Of a DNA stretch of 64,000 nt, positions 22,917-34,035 are shown in pieces; within the stretch, counting starts at the first letter, position 1; each line of letters begins with the position of its first letter. Under the pieces are notes generated by a model. The model was given only the letters and a program-made list of their open reading frames with translations, made no database searches and was not told the origin of the DNA. Made by a program: the position numbers and the translations under genes. Location: NCBI GenBank assembly GCA_033977485.1, contig CM066987.1, positions 86,832,588 through 86,896,587 of the forward strand, read 5' to 3'. The stretch is from Hydrangea macrophylla (taxonomy: Eukaryota; Streptophyta; Magnoliopsida; Cornales; Hydrangeaceae).

Positions 22917-23300
22917 ATCGATTGAAGCGCTCTCGATCGATCGGAGTGCATCATCCTTCAATCAATCGAAATGTCTTCGATCGCTTGACTATGGCTCGGG
23001 TTCGATCGATCCAAATGTCTTCGATCGATCGAGCCTAGGGTTTTTAAAGATTGCTTGGTAGAGGTTGGGAATCAATATTTCATCACATATTTCCAACGTC
23101 TAAACTACGGAATCATAACAAAACTAACCCTAAAACTAACCTAAAACTGTTGTTTTTCGCGTTCTGGAGCGTCCTTTCTTCGTCTAGTATCAAAATGACT
23201 TATTTATAGGGTTCCTGCAGAGTGTACGCAACTTTTGGGAAAAAATAAAGTTCAATCGATCGAACTTAGTTGGATTGATAGAAGTCTCAATCGATTGAAC
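22917..23300 (-). promoter_or_regulatory. TCGATCGATCGA palindrome cluster in LTR G
   Basis: Palindromic units TTCGATCGATTGAA, TCGATCGATCGGA, TTCAATCAATCGAA, TTCGATCGATCCAAA and TCGATCGATCGA occur at 22917-23035, and TTCAATCGATCGAA and CAATCGATTGAA at 23252-23300. The second group lies 50-100 bp upstream of the minus-strand TATA (CTATAAATA, ~23200). Confidence 0.55.
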
Positions 23301-23706
23301 TCTCCTTAAGCCCTTGAACATCTCTGATTTTGAAACCTTTGAGCACCGATCGGAGAGTAGCCATACTTTTTACTCGGAGCTCGGATTGACCTCTCGTTTA
23401 TGGCTACGCAAGCATAACTAGAGATCTACATTTCATATTTCTGGGAAAATCTTCCAAATCGGAAGTCTTCATTGTCCAAAATGGCTTTTTCTCAGCTACT
23501 TCTGTTATTCTTTCCACCAGAATCACTTTCTATGCAACGATTGCTTTCCATGACCTGTAAAATAGTGTAAAACACATGTTTGAGTCTCAACATCATAGAA
23601 AATACTTAATCATTGATATGCATCTATATCTAGGGACTTAGGGATAAAATATGCATAAAAGATCATTTAATACGCTATAAATATGCACTTTTCACCTCTG
23701 ATCACA

Positions 23707-25827
23707 CCAGCCAACTAGCTCGTTGCTAGTCCCTAGCAATGAAGTGAACTACAGCAATGTTTATTTGAACTCTAAAAATTGAAAACAAAAGAAAAATAAA
23801 TTCCTAACTCACTTTCGTAGGACTCGCGATTGCATTTAGGGTATGCAACAAGTCTTTAAACCCTAGATTCCCCCTAGCGGACGAGTGTTGTCTCGTGAGG
23901 GTTTGCACTGAATTTACCCACAAAATTCATGTTTATGGTAATGGTTCTCGTTTAAATGTTTTCAAAGAATTTTTTTTCCTTTCATTTAGCAATGTAGTTA
24001 ACTCAACAATCTAATGAAACTCTCTAGTATGCTATAACCATGCAACACACACATTATAGTTAATCTACTATCAAAGTAATTAGAATATTCCATACCTATT
24101 AATCTTCAAGTATGTGTGTGAATGGACAACCAAGATACAAAAATTTAATTTCAAAGCTAGCATAATCTAAGACACTATCAAGACGTTCATTTTGACTCAA
24201 CTCTCACCGGGATTACACTCTCAAGATGAAATCACTTCGAATTAGGTGTAATAGCTATAACTCATGATATGGAAACTATAAAGAGTAAATGTAAATGGGA
24301 TCTAATGCTTCTCATATCTAAATTGAAAAACAAATATTTTAGTGCAAAAAGTCTCATGAAAGGATACTTTTCTCTAAAAGAGCGAGATACCGTGGAGAAC
24401 TCCCTCATTACCTTAACTTCAAATCCAATTTACCGAGAATCATTACGACTTTGAAAAAGAGGTGCTTGATTGAGAAGAAAGTGGCTTGTGATTTTCAATT
24501 GGGTCAAAGAATGTGATTGGAATGTCTACTACAACTTTTCAAACTCCCCCACATCTCCAATCTCTCTCTTCTTTTTTTCTTTTATTTAATTTTTTTCTTT
24601 TCTTTCCCACACTCTTCTTTCTATTATTATTTTTTTTTCTTTTGTAACAACTATTGGCATTTTCTTTTCATGCTTTATTTTATCCTTTGATTTCTTTTTT
24701 TTTTTTTTTGTCTTTTCTACTTTTGCCAACTTTCCCTTATTCACACAAACAAACTTCTTGTCAATGCAACACATCCCAATCACACCTAGATAAAGAACTG
24801 AGGCTTGAACTCCTAATTTGGAGTTAGGTACAGACTTTAGGATTGTGAATATAAGGCAATTATGCTAAGCTCAAGAGGTGAAGTAAAGGAATAACATATA
24901 GGTAGGCCAAGGTTGTATTATCCCTGTATGGTCAAAAGATGGCCTAGATCATCTTTTAAGTTCATAGGATTATTCATTTCAGTAAATTCAAAAGCTCTAA
25001 TTTGGTAAATCATGAACTTTCTCTTCTAGTGATGAGTCAAAATGAAGAAGAAAAATGAGACTTTCAACGAATTAAAACGCTTTTCAAAAAGTAAGAGTAA
25101 TTTTATAAAACACTTAAGAAAAAAGAATGGCTCAAAAGCTCACTTGGGTTATTAGTCTCCACTATAGTCTCTCAAGACACCTAAGCTATGCTTACTAATC
25201 CATTTTAGTTAAGTACAAGGTTATCACAATGTGCTCAAAAGTTTGAAGATTAAAAAGCATAGAACATACTATAACTAAGATTGTAAACAAACTACCATAG
25301 TGTATCACATACTAATAACATACAGAAAATAACACTAATGCATCATAACTAACTACATTAACTATAAGAGAAATACAAAAACTATTTTTTAAAATTTATT
25401 TGTTTGCATTTTTAATTTACTGAGTCATGTTGCTAAGCAGATATATTGACATTAAAAGCATAAAAAGAAATAAACGAGGCATGCAACGACTCACTCCCCC
25501 CAACTAAAACTAAACACTGTCCTCAATGTTCTAAATTAAGCGAATAGACATGTAAAGTAAAGTGAGAGAAGGAAGGATGTTACCTCGAGGCGTTAATATC
25601 CAATTTTGTATTATTTTTTATTAGTTTTTTTATTTTTTAGTTACCTGTAAAATAATTAACAGCAACAAGGAAAAATAGAGAATATAATACAACTACTCAG
25701 TAAATAAATTCGGTTAATCAATATTTTTTTTCTCATAAAGTAATAACCGAAATTTTTGAGGATCCTCCCAATTAAATAATTTAATAGTGAAAAGAATGTA
25801 GGGATCCTCATAAAATTGCAACTCCCC
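23707..25827 (-). other. 3' untranslated internal region of element G
   Basis: No gene is seen. A purine-rich GTTGGGGGGAGTGAG tract lies at ~25492-25505 (minus), preceded by ATTGAGGACAGTGTTTAG, a text typical of the noncoding 3' part of Athila-like elements. 24560-24720 is T-rich low-complexity DNA. The Lys-rich minus ORF there (24586-24783) is an artefact of it. Confidence 0.45.
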
Positions 25828-26996
25828 CTAACTAATGTCAGGCTCAAGGTTAGAGGAGATGATGCAAAACCTATGACCTCCAAATTTGTTGGAGATAGTT
25901 ATAAGAGGTATACCACGCTTTTTAGGAATTATATGCAAGAAACGATCTTTGGTGTTGGTATTTCCTATAACGGCCTCTAATTTAATACTAAAAACAGGGA
26001 GAGACCATGGTTCAATAAAAGGGGTAGGGTCTAAGTGATGTTTTAATGAAGCTTCATTACCCTCCTCTTGTATTAGAACATAATCTATGGAGATATGATC
26101 ATCTGAATTTGATTTTTGTTCTATGTAAATAGTTTTGGATTGGACCTGGATAAAACTATTTATTTGGGTCTCAATATCATTGTTACTCAAGAAGGTCAAG
26201 CAGTCTAGCAGATTACTAGGTTCTTGTTAAAGTTTAAGATCATCTAATGTGGGCCTAATATTTTACAAGTCCTCTCTCATAGAATTTTGAAATTTAAAAT
26301 TTGGTGAAGTACATGTGTTAGAATCCTTAACATATTCTTCTACAACAAATTCTTTTTGTTCAAGAGTGGGGTACACATAACATTCAATTACGTTCTCGCT
26401 AGGGTCACTATCAAAGGTATTGGTAGAGTCAACAGGGGGGACTCTTCCTTTCCTGATTGCGTGCAGTCACCTAAACTCTCATTATCTTTAAAAAGCTCAT
26501 TCTCATCCTTGTAACTCTCCTCACTATATATGTCATATGTTGAGGTGCTATGGACAAAGAGATTGGGCAATTTTATCCAGGCAGTGAAAGAATTGATGTC
26601 TGGGGTTGTATATTGAAGAGAAGATGGTTCTACAACTTCATGCTCAATGGTTTGATTTTGGATTTCTTGTTGGGTTATCACTTTCTCGAGTGAGTTGTTA
26701 ACCTCATTTGCTATGAACCCGTCATTGTCCTATAATTTCATTCCATTGTTAGTGTCTTGAAATTTGGGTTGTAATGTTGAAGGACTGGTATAGTCTTCTA
26801 AAGGTTGGCTAGCATATACTTGTTGATATCTAGTTTCTAATTTATCAAGTGCACTATCTAGCCTTTTCATTTCACTAAGCAGCAATCTGAACATACAATT
26901 ATCCTCAACATGGTAGAATATTTGGATGAAAAACTCTATAGCTAAGCGATGTGGGACAAAAAATATAGATTTGCACGTTTTTGGGCATTTTTCCAT
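25828..26996 (-). pseudogene. Unrecognised coding-like stretch in element G
   Basis: Three minus-strand frames follow each other (26996-26730, 26681-26388, 26199-25828). The first contains a coiled-coil-like segment (MKRLDSALDKLETRYQQVY, ~40-60). The second is acidic. The third contains DPTPFIEPWSLPVFSIKLEA and PKKRGIPLITISNKFGGHRF. I cannot match them to a family; position suggests a decayed ORF of the G element, either a structural protein or a captured gene. Stops between the frames show that it is broken. Confidence 0.35.
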
Positions 26997-26999
26997 GGA

Positions 27000-27666
27000 T
27001 TGGGGTCAAATTAAGGGTCCAGAATGCATCTAATGTATCTGAAGCCATAGTGGCACTCAGAGGTGCCACACGGCAGTTCGAGAGTGCCACGCATCACTCA
27101 GCCTGAGAGCTACCATGGTCCTCAGCCCAGAAGTTGTGTTTTCACTCCAGACTTCTCAAACTTCATTCTCTTACCTCAGTTACTGTTGGAAAGGTATGGA
27201 AGTCTTGTTTAAGATATTTTTGGTCTCATTTAAAAAGAATTGTATATTTTGAGTTATGGTCAAAAGAGTGAGGCTGACTCTAAGAAGGAGCAAAACTGTG
27301 AGGTGCAAAAAGGGTGAAAATTCTCCTAAGTGGTTTTTGGCCAATGTGAAGGCTTGGGCCACTAATTTAGCTTATTTTAGGACAACCTTGTAAAGGAAGT
27401 CTCAGTATCCCACCATGAGGTCTGGATTTTGCTCGGTAAAAGGCAATTTTTCATCATTTCATTTGAAAAAGCTATCCTAAATTGGATTTTTTTCTCTGAA
27501 TTGAATTTCTAACATACCTAAGTTTTCCTTAAGGTTACTCTAGCGTATCTTGGAGACCATGGTGCTTTACGGAGTTTTGCTTTATAAAACTGACATTCCA
27601 CAAATCCTTATTCTGGTCGGCAGGGTTCTTTTAGTCAAACGGATGAACCAAAATAGGGTGTCTATA
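27000..27666 (-). repeat. 3' LTR of outer Tat element F (truncated)
   Basis: The right end reads AAAATAGGGTGTCTATA|ATTTGCCCCTC, which matches the AAAATGGGGTGTCTACA|GTTTGCCCCTC end of LTR B. A palindrome array lies at 27044-27118 and GTTGGAAAGGTATGGAAGTC at 27183, as in the other LTRs. About 2.5 kb of the LTR, including the TATA region, is missing on the left, where element G sequence begins near 27000. Confidence 0.65.
27044..27118 (-). promoter_or_regulatory. Palindrome array in LTR F
   Basis: AGCCATAGTGGCACTCAG, AGGTGCCACACGGCAG, GAGTGCCACGCATCACTC and GAGAGCTACCATGGTCCTC. The fourth unit is an F-specific variant also found in front of both F cargo genes. Confidence 0.6.
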
Positions 27667-27680
27667 ATTTGCCCCTCTTT
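27667..27680 (-). promoter_or_regulatory. Polypurine tract of element F
   Basis: AAAGAGGGGCAAAT on the minus strand directly before the LTR start at 27666. It is the counterpart of AAGGAGGGGCAAAC in element 2. Confidence 0.7.
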
Positions 27681-27843
27681 GACAGTGCTTTGCTAGCAAC
27701 ACGCGACATAAGGGAATGTCAAAGCATGCATAACAACCTTTTAGTGAGTCTAGAAGACTTGAGGAAGAATATCAAGAAAATCAAAGACATGCAAACAAGC
27801 ATACAAAAAAAATCTCAAAAATCAAGTGGTCGCGCTCAAAAGA

Positions 27844-27890
27844 GCTGTCTACGTATTACTTCATAGGAAATCAGACCAACCGTAGTTCAA
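27844..27890 (+). repeat. Cargo-bracketing motif, left copy in F
   Basis: GCTGTCTACGTATT...GGAAATCAGACC...CGTAGTTCAA, the diverged counterpart of the CTGCCTACGTATCCC...GGAATCAGGTC...CGTAGTTC motif found on both sides of the cargo (see 33967, 38298 and 43948). Confidence 0.55.
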
Positions 27891-27995
27891 TGAGCACACC
27901 ACATGCAAGCAATAATTCAAGTAAAACACAGTGAATGATATAAAACTGAAACTACTACTAACATGCAAGATATTTGGGGATTGTTCCTTCTAGAA

Positions 27996-28560
27996 TAATA
28001 GATGATCACAATGGGGTGTCCTATCGCGAACGATGCAGAGATGGAATGTCCTTATCACGGGCGATGCAATGATGGAATGTCCTTAGCTCAGATGATGCAG
28101 GGGTGCCTCATCGAGGGCTTTACGACATCTCCATGTATAGCTCTTCGTGTGAGCTTGGTGGAGACAAAAAGGTCTTTAGAGCAACGTAAGGCGAACTGGA
28201 CCTGAAATACATAGCGATGATCAAATTACGGTAAACATCACGAGCATTTACGACTGCGACTGCGGGGTGCCTCATCGAGGGCTTTGCGACATCTCCGTAC
28301 GTAGCTCTTCGCGTGAGCTAGGTGAAGACAAATAGTTCTCTAGAGCAACTTAAGGTGAACTGGACCTAAAATGCATAGTGATGAGCAAGTTACGGTAAAC
28401 ATCACGAGCGCTTATGACAAGTGATGCAGTGTTATCCTTCGCACGGACGATTCATGTGACATCTCCGCGCATAGCTCTTCGCGCAAGCTAGGCAAGGAGG
28501 GAAACTCAACTAAGAACTCAAATTCATGGAGCCATTTAAGGCAAACCATGGGATATGATG
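27996..28560 (+). repeat. Tandem repeats left of the F cargo
   Basis: First a short repeat around GATGCAGAGATGGAATGTCC (27996-28100), then a 164-bp unit starting GGGGTGCCTCATCGAGGGC at 28100 and 28264, with a partial third near 28430. Each unit contains a small inverted repeat TAGCTCTTCGCGTGAGCTA and ends in GGTAAACATCACGAGC. The ORF at 28002-28205 is carried by the repeat and is not a gene. Confidence 0.7.
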
Positions 28561-29089
28561 CAATGCAATGTAACTCCGCTGGGGCAAAAGTTACTCATAG
28601 AGCCGTTAAGGTAAACCTTGAGCACTACACATGATTTAAGGCTTCACTTGATTCGAATGGTACGACAATGCAGAAGGCAATGCTGTGTAACTTGGATTTA
28701 ATGTTCATTCGTTTTAACTAGTGCAATAATTTAGGAAATTATTGTGATGAGGTTAAATGCTCTGTTGGGGAATATATGCAACACTATTCTGCTGGGGAAA
28801 TTACTTCTGGAGTCCTCGAGGCTCACCATGCTTAATTCGAAACTTACTTGGATGAATGCAACAATGCGGGACCTCTAGAAACCAATGTCATGCAATGCTA
28901 AATGGGACTAAATGCTCTGTTGGGGGTTCATGTGCATCCAAACGATATTCTACGAATGTTTTTAAGTACTTAACATCATGAAAAATTGATTAAAATGCAT
29001 AAAAATGGTCAAATTGGAGCCAAAACAAGGTCCGAGAGCAAATAGGGCATTATAGGGGTGTAAATGCAAAAATCTAGGAAAACTGGGCT
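28561..29089. other. Noncoding spacer upstream of F PMD gene
   Basis: No gene is seen. It contains a degenerate alternation of CTCTGTTGGGG/TCTGCTGGGG and GCAATGCAA text, probably further eroded repeats. Confidence 0.5.
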
Positions 29090-29152
29090 GAGTGCCACGG
29101 TGGCACTGGGAGAGTGTTGCGCGGCACTCTGAGAGAGCCACCATAGCTTTCA
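29090..29152 (+). promoter_or_regulatory. Palindrome array before the F PMD gene
   Basis: GAGTGCCACGGTGGCACTGG, GAGTGTTGCGCGGCACTC and GAGAGCCACCATAGCTTTC. A TATA-like ATATAAA lies 149 bp downstream (29301-29307), and the first ATG is at 29396. Confidence 0.65.
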
Positions 29153-29395
29153 GCCCCTTTTTAGGCCTTTTGCTCCTCATTTGCTGTCCATTTCGAAATT
29201 TACTCATTTCCTCTCCAAAGTTGTTCCTTTTTCTCCATTTTCTCTCTATTCTAAAGCTCTAAATCGTAGTTCTTTCATCCTCACATTGGGTTTTTTCAAA
29301 ATATAAACCCATTTATACTCTTGAAAATCATACATTCACTTATTCAAAAACACTTCCAAATCATAAAATGATAAGTTCTCACTCAACATTCAAAC

Positions 29396-31823
29396 ATGTC
29401 TTCGTCTTCTTCTTCTGGTTCATATTTCAATATGGAGAGTGGGGGTCCTCTTCCTCTTAATCTCCGGGAAGGGAGACAATCTTATAATCCTTCGTCCAAT
29501 AACTTCCCTCCTAAACAACTCATAAGGGATCCTCACCAACTTCTATCCTTTAAGGCTAGGCAAGGAGAGGTATTTACAAAACTTTTCTTTTAAAAAATCA
29601 TTTTTTTCTTTCCAAATGTAATGTATTACCAAACTAAAGCTCAAAAATGAATTCATGAATGCTCTAATATGTTTGTTTAATGGTTGATTCCATCCCATGG
29701 ATAAGAATCAAAAGCCACCATTTTCAAAACAAGGATTCTCAAATTGTGCACACAAGGTGTTCTTAGAAATGCCTGACTCATCAATTTCATTTCTTTTATA
29801 ATCCTAGGTAAAGTAGGTGACTTTAAAAGGACATGTGTGCCTTACTCATGGCTGCGAATGGTACAAAAAAAATTTAAAAGTCGTAAAAACCAAGGTACGA
29901 ATTGTCTGCTTCGGCGAGTTCGTGAAACTCTTGGTGAATAGCTTCAATGACTTGGTGCATCTATTTAGTCTAGTGGAACAGTGGTGGGACTCTACCAACA
30001 CCTTCCATCTTCCTTTTAGAGAGATGACATTGACCCCGAATGAATTCTCTATGATTACCAGGCTTCGGGTAGGGGGAGAACCCATTATTACACACCCTAC
30101 ATTAGTGCCTTGTAAGCAAAGGGTGATCAAATTGTTAGGAATGTACTTACCTAGAGTTGTGAGTGGAGCGGTTCCTTATGCATGGTTTTTTGAGACCTTC
30201 CAAAGATACAACTAATTCACTACTAAACCAAATCACACGAGCTTTTATCATGTATATCCTAGGTGCTCACTTTTTAGTACCAAAACAGACCAAATTCATC
30301 TATCAATCTTAGGGAACTTGGCTAACGTGGACCGAATCCATACGTACGATTGGGGCGATGCTAGCTTAGCTATTCTCTATAAGCAAGTAGGAGAAATCTC
30401 TCATATGTGCTGACCCTCGGTTGGGGCTTTTGTAGGGTTTGGGAGGTATCTCTCCATTCATTCTCTTCTTCTCTTTTTCTCTTCTTTTCTAATGGCACTC
30501 TAATGGTCTTCTCTTATCTCTTCTTATTTGGGATGCTTGCTACTAAGCCTATGGATTTGAGTGCTAGCTTATTCCCAAGAGGCCTTAAGTGGGTAAAGGA
30601 GAAGGTAGGTGTGAATGTTGGAGCTCGCGATCTTAGGAAATGTTGGGAATTCTTGACTCGTCTTACCGGGGACTCAGTGATGTGGGATCTTTGGGCTAGA
30701 ATTCCTTGTGCTCTGAAGGCTCCTTACGCATCAGTGATTCAATTGTCAAAACAACGCATCCTATTTATGCGCCCTTGCACTGTTGCTTGGTACTTGGGAG
30801 AAGGGCCTTAAGGCAAGCATGCCTCCAAGATCACTTCGTTGTATCTGACGTCCCTCCTCCTAACATGCTAGACACTCACAATCTCCAGGGTGACGACCTC
30901 GAGGAGGCCCTTACGGGAGTGGATGGGATGCAACTAGTGGTTGATAGTAAGGGCTATGAGGATTTTCGGGTTTCCCATCATATGTCTAATTTTAATAGGA
31001 GCGGTTGCGCCAAGGTATGAATCCTTCTTAGCTTTTCTTCTTTTTATTTTCCTTTCTCGGCTTGCTAAGCTCTTTTTGGTTATAGGGAGGGCCTTCTATC
31101 GGAGGAGTGGGGAGCTCTAGCACTAGAGATCAGGGGACAAGATCTTCATAAGAGGGAGCACCCTTTAGGTATTCTACTTCTGACCTCCCTATCATTGACT
31201 GGACCATTCCTACCTTAGACGATGATGAAAGCAAGGTTCCCTATCGTGTCCCAAAGGCAATCCCTGAGGACTTCTAACGTATCTCCTCAAATGTTTTTTT
31301 CGTCCTAACACCCTGTGTGGAAGAATACCAGAGCTTGGTCGCTAGATTGAGGTCGTGGATCCCCCGGTTAGAATACAAGGTAAAACTCTTGAGCTTTGCC
31401 CCTAGTTTCAATGACTTCTTTCTAACCTTTCTTCTTTTCTCTCTCTTCTTAATAGCTTAAATCAACTAAGCGCTCTCTACAGTCCTGTTCTGCCCAATTT
31501 GATGTCAAAAAGATGAATATGGTGAATCGACCATATCCACAAACCAATGCAATTTATTCTTTTAAGCTAATGATATCATTGAATGCATGCATGCTTTCTC
31601 GTTCTCACTTTTCCCCTTTTTCTTGATTAATGGTTTCTTTTACTTTAAGTGCAATGAAATATATATTGGGCAGAGGTATATAGTAGAATTGGAGATGCAA
31701 TTGGGGGAATTATCATCATACCAGCCTCCTACTAGACCAATGTCAGAGCCGGTTAGGTGTTCCACATCTCATCGTCGTGTCATCATTGAAGAAGATGAGG
31801 AGGAAGAAAAAGGACCTCCATGA
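29396..31823 (+). pseudogene. Plant mobile domain (PMD) gene, antisense cargo of element F
   Basis: First exon MSSSSSSGSYFNMESGGPLP (29396-~29570, donor GAG|GTATTT). Main exon from ~29815 with TLKGHVCLTHGCEW, then the PMD signature VEQWWDSTNTFHLPFREM and LTPNEFSMITRLRVGGEP. After a stop (QRYN*) the same frame continues with ANVDRIHTYDWGDASLAILYKQVGEI. Later exons: MDLSASLFPRGLKWVKEKVG (~30550) and TVAWYLGEGP (~30800), a frameshift, then QDHFVVSDVPPPNML to ~31020. A PPWDW-type exon (DLPIIDWTIPTLDDDESK) lies near 31180-31270, and a last acidic exon (EEDEEEEKGPP) ends at 31823. Stops and frameshifts make it a pseudogene. The family acts in nuclear gene and transposon silencing; that this copy ever did is unproven. 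Confidence 0.7.
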
Positions 31824-32197
31824 GTGCGGCTGAGTAGGTAAAATGCGGGCAAGAGAAGCTCTTTAGACTAGCTATATGCTCTATCTTTACTTTCCTTACA
31901 CTACTATGGATGACTATACTTGACTTATGGATGTACTTATAGATTTCTTTCTTGAATTTTCACTTGAACTCTTGCTTGAAATGTATGAGTGGCATGCTCC
32001 CTTAGGGGGATGTTCTAAGACTCTTACTACTCTTTTATGACTAGGAATGAATGATTTAAAACACATAGTAGGACTTTTCACACACACAGTGGGACTTTGA
32101 ACGAACAAAAATGTCTGTTTGGAATCAAAACGATGGCCTAAATCCAACAAAAAATGCACAATTACGTGTCTACACAAAGGAGGGATTAAAGGAGAGG
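31824..32197. other. Spacer between the two F cargo genes
   Basis: No gene is seen. It is the 3' flank of the PMD gene and holds a CACATAGTAGGACTTT / CACACAGTGGGACTTT short repeat (32058-32097). Confidence 0.5.
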
Positions 32198-32295
32198 GCA
32201 TTGTGGCACTCAAGGGTGCCACGCAGCACTCAGAGGGCCTATGCAGCACTCAAGAGTGCCACGTGGGACTCACATGATTGCCACTATGGCTCTCA
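32198..32295 (+). promoter_or_regulatory. Palindrome array before the F DUF7745-like gene
   Basis: GCATTGTGGCACTCAAGG, GTGCCACGCAGCACTC, GCCTATGCAGCACTC, GAGTGCCACGTGGGACTC and GATTGCCACTATGGCTCTC. The last unit matches the F-specific fourth unit of the LTR array. Confidence 0.65.
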
Positions 32296-32386
32296 GACTA
32301 TTTTGTGACTTTTAATGATTTTTGGCAATTTTTGGACTTCTTTCTGACTTTGGACTCCCAATTCTTCCCAAAGTCAACTTGATACT

Positions 32387-32395
32387 CTATATAAG
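32387..32395 (+). promoter_or_regulatory. TATA box of the F DUF7745-like gene
   Basis: CTATATAAG, 92 bp after the palindrome array and about 53 bp before the ATG at 32448: a textbook plant promoter layout on the cargo strand. Confidence 0.65.
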
Positions 32396-32447
32396 TTCTA
32401 GAAACTCCGCTCCTTTCTTTCATATTCATCCCAAAAACCTCTTTTCA

Positions 32448-33540
32448 ATGGCAACTATCATGGTTCATGCTCTCTTCAAATGGGTGGATGCATTCTGCGG
32501 TCTTGATCGCATTTACTTCCAAACTTTTGGTTTGGATAGCCTATTCTATCTTTGTCACCTAAGGCCTCAAAGAAACTTATGGAAGTTGTGATCTCTTGTT
32601 GGGATCCTAAATATCACGTTTTTCAATTCAATTATGAGGAACTATGCCCAGCCCTTAAAGAATTCTCCATTATGCTAGGCTATGATTGTGAATCTGAGCT
32701 CGTGTTTCCGTCTTATCATTCCAGGTATTCTCTCTTATTGTCTTCCTTAAACTAGCTGACTCTTCTTGAATGTGATGATCTCATTATAGGAGGTCATGTC
32801 TTACTGTTCCCCCTCATCAAGCTCTTTTCCTTGGATGATCCGACCATTACTCGTGAACACAAATGGGGATGCTTGCCCACTTCCTTTTCAATGATGGTAC
32901 TACTATGGTGGATGTAAGGCTCATCAACGTAGCCTTAGAGGTAAGCAAGGGAAAGAATCCAATGATGATCTGCTTGGCTGAAACTACAACTAGATTAGAC
33001 AAGGCTTCTACACGCTCCATAGAAAACTTCCATGGGTTTATGATCTTGTTGCAGGCATGGTTTCTTGAAAGAATTAAGCTCATGGGTCCTCCTAAGCATT
33101 TATCCACCTTCTCTACCCTTTATTATACTCGAGAAATTGCTCGCCCCCATGAATCTCTGCAAGATTAGACTATCTAGTTTCACGGCTTTACTCATTGGGA
33201 TGTTCAATGGAAAATTGATTGGTGGGAGATCAAGACTTCTACATTTATTACGCACACAGTTTTTGGCGTCACTATTCCAGGTCTCTATATGTGGTCCTTT
33301 TATCTTCCCAGTCAGATTCTCCATCAATTCAATGACCTTCAAGAAGTTCCTATCTATCCTCTCGGGATTCCTAAGAAGGTTACTCATAAAGCCTCGGACA
33401 TCCCTTATTTCAAGAAGCGTTGGGAACTACGCCAATCTATAGAACACAACAAGGAATCCTTCTCTCTTACTCCATCAAAAGATGAAATCAAAGCCATGCA
33501 GAAAGAGAAAAGACAAAATAGAAAGCGGCCAAAGGAATGA
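32448..33540 (+). pseudogene. DUF7745/PMD-related gene, antisense cargo of element F
   Basis: Begins MATIMVHALFKWVDAFCGLD (32448). A frameshift follows, then the diagnostic SCWDPKYHVFQFNYEELCP and LKEFSIMLGYD (32590-32690), matching WDPVNHVFNFNGMEICPLFE of the intact element 2 copy. A possible small intron (GTATTCTC...TTATAG, ~32725-32790) follows. Then come MLAHFLFNDGTTMVDVRLIN and MICLAETTTRLD, ILLQAWFLERIKLM (32865-33100), and a Lys-rich tail ending KRPKE at 33540. At least three frame changes make it non-functional. DUF7745 assignment is from recall of the W-x-P...F-x-F...P-x-x-E-E/F-x-x-x-L pattern and is tentative. Confidence 0.6.
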
Positions 33541-34035
33541 AGAAACCTCTGAATTCATTTTTCAAGGATAGCCTTTAGAATAGCATAGATCCCTCTTTTA
33601 GTTTTTCGTAGCTTTTGGTAGAATCAAACTTCAATCAATAAACTTGGTATTAAGGATTCTCCTTATTTTGTTTACTTTCAGCTTTTCACTTATTCTTTGT
33701 TATGCCAATCGTATCATGCTTAACTTATCGATTCAAAACTATTTTATTTTAATCTTTTGAGTGCATGACTGAATCTTTTCCTCAAAATTTACATTAATGT
33801 TTGGTTTAAAGATGGGGCTAGCCCTTTTAAAAGAAGGGATAGGCTTCAAGACAGGGCTGCTCCTAGTATAGGGGCAGTCAAGGAAAATCAAGATTGGGAA
33901 GGGTTTTCCCCTAGTGTAAAAAATGAATGGGAATGGCTTAAGGACTTGGACCGAACCTGTTTACAGGCTGCCTACATATCCCCTAATAGGAATCAAGTCC
34001 ATTTACGTAGTTCGGGTAGGATGTGCATGGGTGGG
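33541..34035. other. Spacer between F cargo and integrase
   Basis: No gene is seen. GGGGCTAGCCC/AGGGCTGCTCC text at 33812-33870 precedes the right-hand bracketing motif. Confidence 0.5.
33967..34014 (+). repeat. Cargo-bracketing motif, right copy in F
   Basis: GCTGCCTACATATCCCC...GGAATCAAGTCC...CGTAGTTCGGG. Same strand and order as the copy at 27844, placing the two cargo genes between direct repeats. Confidence 0.6.

Larger units (their letters stand above)
17640..23706 (-). repeat. Athila-like LTR (element G), split by a copia insertion
   Basis: Read on the minus strand the LTR starts at 23706 with TGTGATCAGAGGTGAAAAGTG and TATTTATAGCG, an opening I associate with Athila-type gypsy LTRs. 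It ends around 17640 in CACTTGGGTGCTGCACA. Upstream (23707-23730, minus) the text CTAGGGACTAGCAACGAGC matches the usual context before such LTRs. Without the 4,681-bp insertion and duplication the LTR is ~1.4 kb. TATA is CTATAAATA at ~23197-23205. ATCGATCGAT palindromes cluster at 23252-23300 (upstream) and 22917-23035 (downstream). The left border is approximate. Confidence 0.55.

Noticed and set aside
24586..24783. Lys-rich minus-strand ORF
   Set aside because: Produced by T-rich low-complexity DNA at 24560-24720.
25828..26996. Possible host gene
   Set aside because: Three broken frames within the 3' internal part of an Athila-like element; no intron borders or known domain, so listed only as an unrecognised pseudogene.
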